NCBI GenBank assembly: GCA_035687255.1
Contig: DASRYI010000089.1
Coordinates: 1-13,401, forward strand
DNA length: 13,401 nt
Source: JAKEHA01 sp035687255
GTDB lineage: Bacteria > Krumholzibacteriota > Krumholzibacteriia > WVZY01 > JAKEHA01
Reading direction: 5' to 3'
The position numbers were made by a program, and so were the translations under genes. The stretch's first letter is position 1. Every line of letters begins with the position of its first letter. Positions 5,567-13,098 of the stretch are shown here, piece by piece. The notes beneath the pieces are model-generated. The model saw nothing but the letters and a program-made list of their open reading frames with translations. It searched no databases and had not been told where the DNA came from.

Positions 5567-5732
5567 GGCGCGGGATCGCGAAGATCGCCTGCAACCTCAT
5601 GTTCCTAATAGCGTAATATGGTCTGTCCCGCGCGCGCCGGCGCCCCGAAGTCAGCCGGCGCGACGGGACAGCCGGTAACACCCCCACTTCTCGTCGCCGG
5701 CCGTAATTCCCGGCCAACAAGCAGGTTCCGAA
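5567..5732. other. Intergenic region before the efflux operon
   Basis: These 166 bases separate the second barrel gene from the pump operon. An AT-rich TAATAT (5614-5619) resembles a -10 element, but the best -35 at 18 bp (TGCAAC, 5590-5595) is poor, so a regulator-dependent promoter is possible. Downstream lies the strong inverted repeat 5623-5671 and a smaller 5-bp stem (GGCCG 5699-5703 with CGGCC 5711-5715). I see no open frame here with coding character. Confidence 0.4.
5623..5671. repeat. Long imperfect inverted repeat upstream of the pump operon
   Basis: The outer arms are CTGTCCCG (5623-5630) and CGGGACAG (5664-5671). The inner arms are CGCGCCGGC (5633-5641) and GCCGGCGCG (5654-5662). 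They are separated by a small internal loop (two bases against one) and a 12-base loop. Seventeen base pairs would make a very stable RNA hairpin. No T-run follows, so it is not a standard intrinsic terminator. It may end the barrel transcript, act as a leader structure for the pump mRNA, or be an operator. Confidence 0.6.
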
Positions 5733-6875
5733 ATGAGCATGACCCCACCCATACGTCTCCACCGGTCAATGGGGATCGCCCTGGTGATCCTGACCGCTGC
5801 GCTGGCCGCCTGCCACAAGGGGGGCGGCACCACTCAGGCTGCCGGAGGCACGCCCGCCGGAGGCACGGCCGCGACACCCAAACAACCCCCGGTGCCGGTG
5901 GCTGTGGCCGCCGCCACGGTGGGGCCCATTGCCAGTTACTACACGGCCACGGCCACCCTCGCCCCCGAACGCGAGGCCGATATTCTGGCGCGCGTGGGGG
6001 GTGTGGTCGAGAAGCTCCTGTGCGAAGAAGGTGACGTCGTCAAGGAGGGACAGGAGCTCCTGCTCATCGACAACCAGGAGTTTCAGTACCGGCTCGATCA
6101 GGCCAAAGCCGCCCGGCGCGATCTCGAGTCCCGCTACGACCGGTTGACGCAGATGAAGGAACAGAACCTGGTGTCGGCCGAGGAATACGAAAAGACCGTC
6201 AACGATCTCGCCGCCGCCAAAGCCGCCGAGGGCATGGCCGCGCTGGACCTGTCGTACACGCGGGTGACTGCGCCGTTCGCGGGGCGCGTGGTGACGCGCC
6301 ACGTCGATGAGGGGCAGACGGTGCAGGTGGGCACGCCGCTGTTCGTGTTGTCGGACTTCAAGCCGCTGCTCGCGCGTGTGCATGTTCCCGCCAAGGAGTT
6401 CAATCAGCTCAAGCCCAATCAGCCGGTGGACCTGGTGCTGGAATCCAGCGGCACGCGGCTGCGCGGCCGCATCAAGCTGGTCAGCCCCACCATCGACCCC
6501 GCGAGCGGCACCATCAAGGTGACCGTGGAAATCAACGACTATCCCGAGGGCGTCCGTCCCGGCGACTTTGCGCAGGTCAAGATCGTCACCGAACAGCGCA
6601 CCGACGCAACGCTGGTGCCCAAGATCGCGCTCGTCAACGATCGCGGTGAGCAGGTGTTGTTCGTCTCCCAGGCCGATTCCACCGCCGAACGGCGTGTGGT
6701 GGAAGTGGGCTTCCAGGACGATGTCAACGCCGAGATCCTCAAAGGCCTGGAAAGCGGTGAGCGCGTGGTCGTCAAAGGACAGCGCTCACTCAAACACGGG
6801 TCCGCAATCAAGGTGATCGACGACGCGGCGGCGGATACGACCAAAAACAAGGTCGCCGAAGGAGCCGGCTCCTAG
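5733..6875 (+). CDS. RND efflux periplasmic adaptor (membrane fusion protein), lipoprotein
   Basis: This 380-residue AcrA/MdtA-type adaptor joins inner-membrane RND permeases to an outer-membrane duct. The N-terminus has a lipoprotein signal with lipobox LAAC (Cys27), so the mature protein is probably lipid-anchored in the periplasmic face of the inner membrane. A Gly/Thr/Ala-rich linker (about 29-52) follows. Then come the first lipoyl half (about 85-113, VEKLLCEEGDVVKEGQELLLID), a helical hairpin (about 114-172) with R134, L138 and S148 near its tip in the manner of duct-binding residues, the second lipoyl half with YTRVTAPFAGRV (175-185), a beta-barrel domain (about 210-290, with PTIDPASGTIKV) and a C-terminal membrane-proximal domain (about 290-365). 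The ATG at 5733 has only a weak AGG upstream; Met3 and Met13 are alternatives and either keeps the lipobox. It leads the operon, one base before the first permease. Confidence 0.93.
   Translation: MSMTPPIRLHRSMGIALVILTAALAACHKGGGTTQAAGGTPAGGTAATPKQPPVPVAVAAATVGPIASYYTATATLAPEREADILARVGGVVEKLLCEEGDVVKEGQELLLIDNQEFQYRLDQAKAARRDLESRYDRLTQMKEQNLVSAEEYEKTVNDLAAAKAAEGMAALDLSYTRVTAPFAGRVVTRHVDEGQTVQVGTPLFVLSDFKPLLARVHVPAKEFNQLKPNQPVDLVLESSGTRLRGRIKLVSPTIDPASGTIKVTVEINDYPEGVRPGDFAQVKIVTEQRTDATLVPKIALVNDRGEQVLFVSQADSTAERRVVEVGFQDDVNAEILKGLESGERVVVKGQRSLKHGSAIKVIDDAAADTTKNKVAEGAGS
5841..5867 (+). repeat. Short tandem repeat in the adaptor linker
   Basis: GCCGGAGGCACG occurs at 5841-5852 and again at 5856-5867, a 15-base period. 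It encodes two A-G-G-T units in the flexible linker after the lipobox, so length changes here would be in frame and probably tolerated. Confidence 0.7.
6860..6873 (+). promoter_or_regulatory. Palindrome enclosing the ribosome binding site of the first RND gene
   Basis: AGGAGCCGGCTCCT is a perfect 14-bp palindrome. Its left arm is the AGGAG ribosome binding site for the ATG at 6877 and its last base is the T of the adaptor's TAG stop. In RNA, a 5-bp stem with a CCGG loop would hide the ribosome binding site until a ribosome translating the adaptor opens it, coupling the two genes. Confidence 0.5.
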
Positions 6876-6876
6876 C

Positions 6877-9800
6877 ATGCGGAGCCTGATCGCGCTCGCG
6901 GTTCGTCGGCGCGTCACCGTGGTGATGGCGGCGCTCGCGATCGCGGCCTTCGGCATTGTGGGATACAAGCGTCTCCCTCTCGAACTGTTTCCCGACATTT
7001 CCTATCCATCGCTCACGGTTCAAACCGACTTTCCCGACACCGCGCCGCAGGAAGTTGAAAACCTCGTCACGCGTCCCGTGGAAGAGGCCGTGGGTGTCCT
7101 GCGCGGTCTCAAGTCGATCCATTCCGTGTCGCGGCCCGGCGTCTCCGAAGTCACGCTCGAATTCGACTGGGACTCGGACATGGACATGCTGTCCATGGAG
7201 GTGCGCGAGAAACTCGACCGCCTGATTCTGCCCGAAGAAGTCGAACATCCCATCGTGCTGCGTTTCGATCCGTCACTCGATCCCATCATGCGCGTCGCGC
7301 TGTCGGGAAACGGCGGGCTCAACGAAATGCGGCGTCTGGCGGAGCGCAAGATCAAGCTCGATCTCGAGACCATCAAGGGGGTGGCGTCCGCGCAGGTGAA
7401 GGGTGGTCTGGAGGACGAGGTCCAGATCAACATCGACCAGGAGAAGCTGGCCGCGCTCTCCATCCCCATCGACCAGGTGCGCCAGGTCGTCGGAGTTTCC
7501 AACGTGAACATGCCGGGCGGTTCGCTGCGCGGCGCCGATTCCAATTTTCTGATCCGCACCCTCAACGAGTTCGACAGTGTGGATGAAATCGGCGACGTGA
7601 TCGTGGCGGACCGCGACGGCGCCGCCGTGCGCCTGCGCGATGTGGCCACCGTCAAGATGGGCACCAAGGAACGCGATGAGATTACGCGCGTCAACGGCAA
7701 GGAGTGCGTGGAGATCGCCGTCTACAAGGAGGGCGACGCCAACACCGTGACGGCGGCGCGCGCGGTTGAGGCGCGCCTCGCGGAGTGGCGCAAGAAACTC
7801 CCGCCGGGATACGAACTATCGGTACTCTTCGACCAGTCGCACTTCATCGAGCAATCGATCAAGGAAGTGCGCGACTCGGCGCTGCTGGGCGGCCTGCTGG
7901 CCATCATGGTGCTGTTCTTCTTTCTGCGCGACGTTCGCAGCACGGCCATCATCGCCACCTCCATCCCGCTTTCGGTGATTGCCACCTTCCTGTGCATGTA
8001 CCGGCTGAACATTTCTCTCAATGTGATGTCGCTGGGCGGGTTGACGCTTGGAATTGGAATGCTGGTGGATAACTCCATCGTGGTGCTGGAGTCCATCTAC
8101 CGCAAGAAGAAGCAGGGGATGCAGCTGGCGCGCGCCGCGGTGGAAGGCACCGACGAAGTGGGCGCGGCGGTGGCGGCCTCGACGTTGACCAGCGTGGCGG
8201 TGTTTCTGCCCATCGTGTTTGTCGAGGGCATCGCCGGGCAACTGTTCCGCGACCAGGCGGTGACCGTCAGTGTGTCGCTGCTGGCGTCGCTGGCGGTGGC
8301 GCTCACGCTCATTCCCATGTTGAGCGCCATCGGTGCCCGCGCGACGCGCGCCGACGTGGCGCCGGTGCCGGGGCAGGTCCCGCTCGCGGCCGGGGAAGAG
8401 GACGCACACGGCGTGCTCACTTTGGGCCGGGCGTCGCGCATCTACGATCGCATTGTGCGCGGCGCGCTGCGCCGGCCCCGCACCACCGTGGTGGTGGCAT
8501 TCTCGCTGTTTGCGCTGTCGCTGTTTGCGGCGCGTGGTCTCGGACGCGAACTGATTCCGTCGCTCACCGAAGGCGAATTCTTCTTCGAGATCAACCTTCC
8601 CCAGGGGGCGTCGCTGGCCGCGACCGACCGCGTGATCAAGGAGATCGAGGCGGCCGCCGCCGCGGACAGCACCATCGAACGCAGCTACGCGCGCATCGGC
8701 AGCCGCCTGGTGGCGGGCGGCATATCGCTCAACACCCAGGGTGAGCATCTCGGTCAGGTCAATGTGGTCATGAAGGACAAGGTGCACGACCGCGTGGAGG
8801 CGGCCGCCATCGACCGTCTGCGCCGGCGCCTGCAGACACTTCCCGACGTGGAAGCCAAGTTTGGACGTCCGTCCTACTTCAGTCTCAAGACGCCGGTGGA
8901 AGTGATTCTCTACGGCGAGGACCTGCAGTTGCTGCGCGACTATTCCATCGATCTCTCGCGCGACATGGCCGGCATTCCCGGGCTGGCCGACGTGCGTTCG
9001 TCGCTCGAAGCCGGCAACCCGGAGTTGCAGGTGATTTTCGATCGCGACCGCCTGGCGGCGCTGCATCTCGATCTGGGAACCATGTCGTCGACGCTGCAGG
9101 ATCGCGTGCAGGGCGCAGTGCCCACGCGCTACAAGGAGTCCGACCGACAGATCGACGTGCGCATCCGCAACCGCGAGTCCGACCGCCGCACGGTGGACGA
9201 CGTGGAGAACCTGGTGCTGCCCGGGCCCAATGGCAGCTCCATCCGACTCATGTCGATTGCCGATGTGCGCGTCGACGAAGGCCCCGCCGAAATCCATCGC
9301 CTGCAGCAACAGCGTGCCGCGGTGGTCAGCGCCAATCTCAAGGGACGCAGCCTGGGTTCGGTGGTGTCCGACGTGCGGCGCCTGCTCGCGCATAATCCTC
9401 CACCCACCGGGGTCTCGGCGGAACTCGGGGGACAGAACGCGGAAATGAACGTCTCGTTCAGGAGTCTGCGCTTTGCCATGCTGCTGGCCGTCTTCCTGGT
9501 GTATCTGGTGATGGCCGCCACCTTCGAGTCGTTCGTGCATCCCTTCATCGTGTTGTTCACGATTCCGCTGGCGGTGGTGGGTGTGGTGGCCGGGCTCATG
9601 CTCACCGGCACCCCCATCTCGGTGATGGTGCTGATCGGCGTGATCCTGCTGGTGGGTGTGGTGGTCAACAACGCCATCGTGCTCATCGACTGCATCAACC
9701 GCCTGCGGCGCGCCGGCCTCGACAAGCGCGAAGCGGTGGTGCGCGCGGGGCATATTCGTCTGCGTCCCATCATGATGACCACGCTCACCACCGTGCTGGG

Positions 9801-9987
9801 TCTGATCCCCATGGCGATTGCGTGGGGTGAAGGGTCGGAACTGCGTTCACCCCTCGCCATTACCGTGCTGTCCGGCCTGTCCATGAGTACGCTCCTCACG
9901 CTGGTGGTCATTCCCGCGGCGTACCTTGCGGTGCCTTCCCGGGTGACCGTCGAAGAGACGGTGCCCTCCGAGGGAGTAACAACATGA
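6877..9987 (+). CDS. RND efflux permease subunit (first of two)
   Basis: This 1036-residue inner-membrane transporter has the length of AcrB/MdtB-type proteins with 12 membrane helices and two large periplasmic loops. The family's RLPLELFPDISYPS motif follows TM1 (about 30-45). TM4 carries GMLVDNSIVVLES with D398, equivalent to the first aspartate of the AcrB proton relay (D407); the second aspartate is Asn (N399). TM10 carries VVVNNAIVLID with Asn931 where AcrB has Lys940, and RLRPIMMTTLTTVLG opens TM11 (from about 961). This charge pattern occurs in many non-enterobacterial members of the family. It exports small hydrophobic or amphiphilic compounds using proton motive force; the substrate cannot be deduced. 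It starts one base after the adaptor stop and overlaps the second permease by four bases, so the three genes are one operon. Confidence 0.95.
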   Translation: MRSLIALAVRRRVTVVMAALAIAAFGIVGYKRLPLELFPDISYPSLTVQTDFPDTAPQEVENLVTRPVEEAVGVLRGLKSIHSVSRPGVSEVTLEFDWDSDMDMLSMEVREKLDRLILPEEVEHPIVLRFDPSLDPIMRVALSGNGGLNEMRRLAERKIKLDLETIKGVASAQVKGGLEDEVQINIDQEKLAALSIPIDQVRQVVGVSNVNMPGGSLRGADSNFLIRTLNEFDSVDEIGDVIVADRDGAAVRLRDVATVKMGTKERDEITRVNGKECVEIAVYKEGDANTVTAARAVEARLAEWRKKLPPGYELSVLFDQSHFIEQSIKEVRDSALLGGLLAIMVLFFFLRDVRSTAIIATSIPLSVIATFLCMYRLNISLNVMSLGGLTLGIGMLVDNSIVVLESIYRKKKQGMQLARAAVEGTDEVGAAVAASTLTSVAVFLPIVFVEGIAGQLFRDQAVTVSVSLLASLAVALTLIPMLSAIGARATRADVAPVPGQVPLAAGEEDAHGVLTLGRASRIYDRIVRGALRRPRTTVVVAFSLFALSLFAARGLGRELIPSLTEGEFFFEINLPQGASLAATDRVIKEIEAAAAADSTIERSYARIGSRLVAGGISLNTQGEHLGQVNVVMKDKVHDRVEAAAIDRLRRRLQTLPDVEAKFGRPSYFSLKTPVEVILYGEDLQLLRDYSIDLSRDMAGIPGLADVRSSLEAGNPELQVIFDRDRLAALHLDLGTMSSTLQDRVQGAVPTRYKESDRQIDVRIRNRESDRRTVDDVENLVLPGPNGSSIRLMSIADVRVDEGPAEIHRLQQQRAAVVSANLKGRSLGSVVSDVRRLLAHNPPPTGVSAELGGQNAEMNVSFRSLRFAMLLAVFLVYLVMAATFESFVHPFIVLFTIPLAVVGVVAGLMLTGTPISVMVLIGVILLVGVVVNNAIVLIDCINRLRRAGLDKREAVVRAGHIRLRPIMMTTLTTVLGLIPMAIAWGEGSELRSPLAITVLSGLSMSTLLTLVVIPAAYLAVPSRVTVEETVPSEGVTT

Positions 9988-12900
9988 CGCTTCCGGAAAT
10001 TGCAATCAAACGACACGTCACCATGCTCATGATCATCGTGAGCCTGGTCGCGCTGGGCCTGGTGGCGCTGTTCCGGTTGCCGCTGGCCTTCATGCCCGAT
10101 TTCGAGCAGCCCATGCTGTTCGTGCGTTTCAACTATCCCAACGCGTCGCCGTCACAAATCGAGCGCCTCATCATCCGGCCCGCCGAAGAAGCGCTGGGTT
10201 CGGTGAACGGATTGCGCAACATGTGGTCGCACATGGACGAGGACGGCGGCGTCATCGGCCTCGAGTTCGACTGGTCGCAGAACATGAAAGTGGCGCGCAC
10301 GGACACCTGGGAGAAGATCGACCGCGTGCGCCGCGATCTTCCCACCGATATCGGCGACATCATGGTGTCCAACAACTGGGATGGACGCGAAGCCGAGATG
10401 CCCATCATCGAGGGGCGCCTGTCGTCGAAACGCAATCTTTCCGAGAGCTACGACCTGCTGGAGCGGCGCATCGTCAAGCCGCTGGAGCGGATTCCGGGCG
10501 TGGCCCAGGTGCGCCTCGACGGCGTCAATCCGCGCGAGGTACGCATCAATCTCAACGTCGACCAGATCGAAGCGCACGGCATTGACGTGCGCGACGTGAT
10601 CCAGACGCTGCAGAGTTCCAACTTCGACAAGTCGCTGGGCAAGATCACCGACGGTGATTCGCGCTGGGCGCTGCGCATGGTGGGAACCTTCGAGAGCGTG
10701 GAGGAGATCAAGAACTTTCCGATCCGTGCCGACGGCCTGAAGCTCAAGGACATAGCCGACGTGCGCTACGAGGAACCCCCGCTGGAGTACGGCCGCCACC
10801 TCGACGGCGATTTTGCCATCGGCGTCACCATCGCGCAGGAGTCGAAGGCCAACACGGTGGAAGTGTGCGACGCGGTGGAGAAACGCATCGCCGCAATGAA
10901 CAGTGATCCCGAGCTCAAGGGCGTGAACTTTCTGACCTGGTTCAGCCAGGGAAAGGAAATCAGAAAGACTCTGCGCGATCTGATGTTCACGGGAATCTTC
11001 GGCGCCATTCTGGCGGCGTTCGTGCTGTACGCGTTTCTGCGCCGGCTGTCCACCACGCTGGTGTCGGTATCGTGCATTCCGTTTTCGCTGATCGTGGCGT
11101 GCGGCTTCGTGTGGGCGCGCGGCGGTTCGATGAACACGCTGGTGCTGCTGGGGCTGATTGTCGCCATTGGCATGCTGGTCGACAACGCGGTGGTGGTGAT
11201 GGAAAACATCTTCCGCCACCAGGAGATGGGGGAGAACCAGCAGGAGGCGACGCGCAAGGGAGCCGCCGAGGTGTCGGTAGCCGTCATCGCCGCCACGCTG
11301 ACCTCGGTCATCGTGTTTCTGCCGCTGATCTTCAACAAGCCCAGCGAGATGAACATCTATCTCAAGGAACTGGGCATCGCGGTTTGCATCGTGATTCTGG
11401 CGTCGCTGTTCATCAGCCAGACGCTGATTCCGCTGGCGACGTCGTGGTTCATCCGCTCGCGGCCCAAACCCAAGACGCGGGCCATGCTGAAGACGGAATC
11501 CATCTACGAGAACCTGCTGGTCTTCAACCTCAAGCACCGCTGGGTGACACCACTGGTGCTGGTGGGCGTGCTGGCCTCGGCCTACATCCCGTTCATGAAG
11601 GTGGACAAGAATTTCGACACCAGTGAGAGCGAGCTATTCGTGCAGTTGAACTACGACATCAGTGAAAACCTGAGCCTGGAGCGCAAGGAGCAGCTGGTGT
11701 CGCGCGTGGAGAAGCTGCTCGAACCGCACCGCGAGGAACTGATGGCGCGCTCCATCTATTCGTTCTGGAGCGACCGCTTCACGATGACGCGCGTGTACCT
11801 CAAGGAGGGCCAGGCCAACGAGGAGAACATCGCCCACGTGCGCAAGGTGCTGCGCGGCCTGCTGCCGGAAATCGCCGGTGTGAAACTCGAGGTCATGGAG
11901 AACAACCAGTTCTGGCGTCAGGACCGCGGCAAACGGGTTGCGCTGCAGCTGGTGGGCGAGGACTCCGAGGTGCTGGGCCAGCTGGCCGAGGAGGCCAAGC
12001 GCCGCATCGGCGACATCCCCGGGCTGCTGGATCCGTTCTCGGGCAGCGAAGAGGGCCAGGAGGAGATTCACGTGCAGGTCAACCGCGAACTGGCCTCGCG
12101 CATGGGTATCGCGGCCAACCAGCCCGCGCAGGTGGTGGGACTCACGTTCCGCGGCCAGCGCCTGCAACGCTTCCGCACCGCCGACGGTGAACGCGAAATG
12201 CGCGTCGCGCTTGACGAAAAGGACAACGAAACCGTCGCGCAGTTGCAGAACCTGCCCATCTGGACCGGCGAAGGCGAGAAGATTCCGCTGGCATCGCTGG
12301 CGCAGTTCGAACAGAAACCCGGCGCGCGCGAAATCCAGCGCGACAACCGCCAGACCAGCGTGTGGGTGGGCGCCAAATTCGAGGACGGAACGCGCGAGCA
12401 GTACATTCCGCTGGTGACCGCGGCCATGCAGGGCATGGATTTTCCGTACGGCTACTCGTGGACATTCGGACGCTGGGAACAGCGCCGCAAGGAGAGCGCG
12501 CAGGAATTCCTCACCAACCTGCTGCTGGCGCTGCTGCTCATCTTCGCGCTGATGGCGTCGATTTTCGAGTCCGCGCGCCAGGCGTTGACGCTGCTCATCT
12601 CATTGCCGTTCGCGCTCGCGGGCGCGTTCTGGACCCTGTGGGCAACCGGCACCGATTTCGACCAGCCCGCCGCGGTGGGGTTGTTGCTGTTGATCGGGAC
12701 GGTGGTGAACAACGGCATCGTCATGCTGGCACACGTGAACCACTATCGTGGCCAGGGACTGCCACGCTACGACGCGTTGCTGCGCGGCTGCCGCGAACGT
12801 CTGCGCCCGGTGGTCATGACGGCGCTCACCACCATGATCTCATTGCTTCCCATGGCGATTCAGAAGCCATCGCTGGGCGGGGTGTACTATTACTCGATGG

Positions 12901-13067
12901 CGCTCGTGATCATGGGCGGATTGCTCCTGTCCACGTTCCTCACGCTGATTCTGCTGCCCACGGCAACCACGCTGGTTGAAGACGGCACCGGATGGCTGGC
13001 GCGCATGGCGCTGCGCCTCGCCGTTCTGCTGCGCCTGCGCAAGCGCGAGGAAGCGCTCGCGGACTGA
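9984..13067 (+). CDS. RND efflux permease subunit (second of two)
   Basis: This 1027-residue protein has the same architecture as its neighbour but is clearly diverged. RLPLAFMPDFEQPM follows TM1, TM4 reads AIGMLVDNAVVVMENIF (D400, N401), TM10 reads GTVVNNGIVMLAHVNHY (N909) and TM11 begins RLRPVVMTALTTMISLLPM. The central cytoplasmic linker (about 490-515) is short and basic. The porter loops differ from the first permease, with many acidic and basic residues. The ATG overlaps the previous stop (ATGA) and GGAG lies upstream, so expression is coupled one-to-one. A single adaptor with two adjacent permeases is the gene order of MdtABC, where B and C form a mixed trimer; the same may hold here, or the pumps may be separate homotrimers sharing the adaptor. 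The family is certain; the oligomer and substrate are not. Confidence 0.94.
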   Translation: MTLPEIAIKRHVTMLMIIVSLVALGLVALFRLPLAFMPDFEQPMLFVRFNYPNASPSQIERLIIRPAEEALGSVNGLRNMWSHMDEDGGVIGLEFDWSQNMKVARTDTWEKIDRVRRDLPTDIGDIMVSNNWDGREAEMPIIEGRLSSKRNLSESYDLLERRIVKPLERIPGVAQVRLDGVNPREVRINLNVDQIEAHGIDVRDVIQTLQSSNFDKSLGKITDGDSRWALRMVGTFESVEEIKNFPIRADGLKLKDIADVRYEEPPLEYGRHLDGDFAIGVTIAQESKANTVEVCDAVEKRIAAMNSDPELKGVNFLTWFSQGKEIRKTLRDLMFTGIFGAILAAFVLYAFLRRLSTTLVSVSCIPFSLIVACGFVWARGGSMNTLVLLGLIVAIGMLVDNAVVVMENIFRHQEMGENQQEATRKGAAEVSVAVIAATLTSVIVFLPLIFNKPSEMNIYLKELGIAVCIVILASLFISQTLIPLATSWFIRSRPKPKTRAMLKTESIYENLLVFNLKHRWVTPLVLVGVLASAYIPFMKVDKNFDTSESELFVQLNYDISENLSLERKEQLVSRVEKLLEPHREELMARSIYSFWSDRFTMTRVYLKEGQANEENIAHVRKVLRGLLPEIAGVKLEVMENNQFWRQDRGKRVALQLVGEDSEVLGQLAEEAKRRIGDIPGLLDPFSGSEEGQEEIHVQVNRELASRMGIAANQPAQVVGLTFRGQRLQRFRTADGEREMRVALDEKDNETVAQLQNLPIWTGEGEKIPLASLAQFEQKPGAREIQRDNRQTSVWVGAKFEDGTREQYIPLVTAAMQGMDFPYGYSWTFGRWEQRRKESAQEFLTNLLLALLLIFALMASIFESARQALTLLISLPFALAGAFWTLWATGTDFDQPAAVGLLLLIGTVVNNGIVMLAHVNHYRGQGLPRYDALLRGCRERLRPVVMTALTTMISLLPMAIQKPSLGGVYYYSMALVIMGGLLLSTFLTLILLPTATTLVEDGTGWLARMALRLAVLLRLRKREEALAD

Positions 13068-13082
13068 CGGGCCGCATTCCCG

Positions 13083-13091
13083 GACGAGAGG
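13083..13091 (+). promoter_or_regulatory. Candidate ribosome binding site of the MATE gene
   Basis: GACGAGAGG contains a GAGAGG that ends seven bases before ATC at 13099. This is normal spacing for initiation at that ATC. The nearby GTG (13091-13093) is out of frame and runs into a stop at 13118-13120, so it cannot start the gene. Confidence 0.45.
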
Positions 13092-13098
13092 TGCCCGC

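Noticed and set aside
7816..9753. 645-codon minus-strand open frame opposite the first RND permease
   Set aside because: Dominated by His, Gln, Arg and Gly with no fold pattern or ribosome binding site. The plus strand holds a certain RND gene, so this is a compositional shadow.
10152..11537. 461-codon minus-strand open frame opposite the second RND permease
   Set aside because: Same low-information His/Arg/Gln composition and no family motif. The plus-strand protein is unambiguous.
13091..13093. GTG as start codon of the MATE gene
   Set aside because: It is in a different frame from the MATE translation, meets a TAG at 13118-13120, and overlaps its own candidate ribosome binding site.
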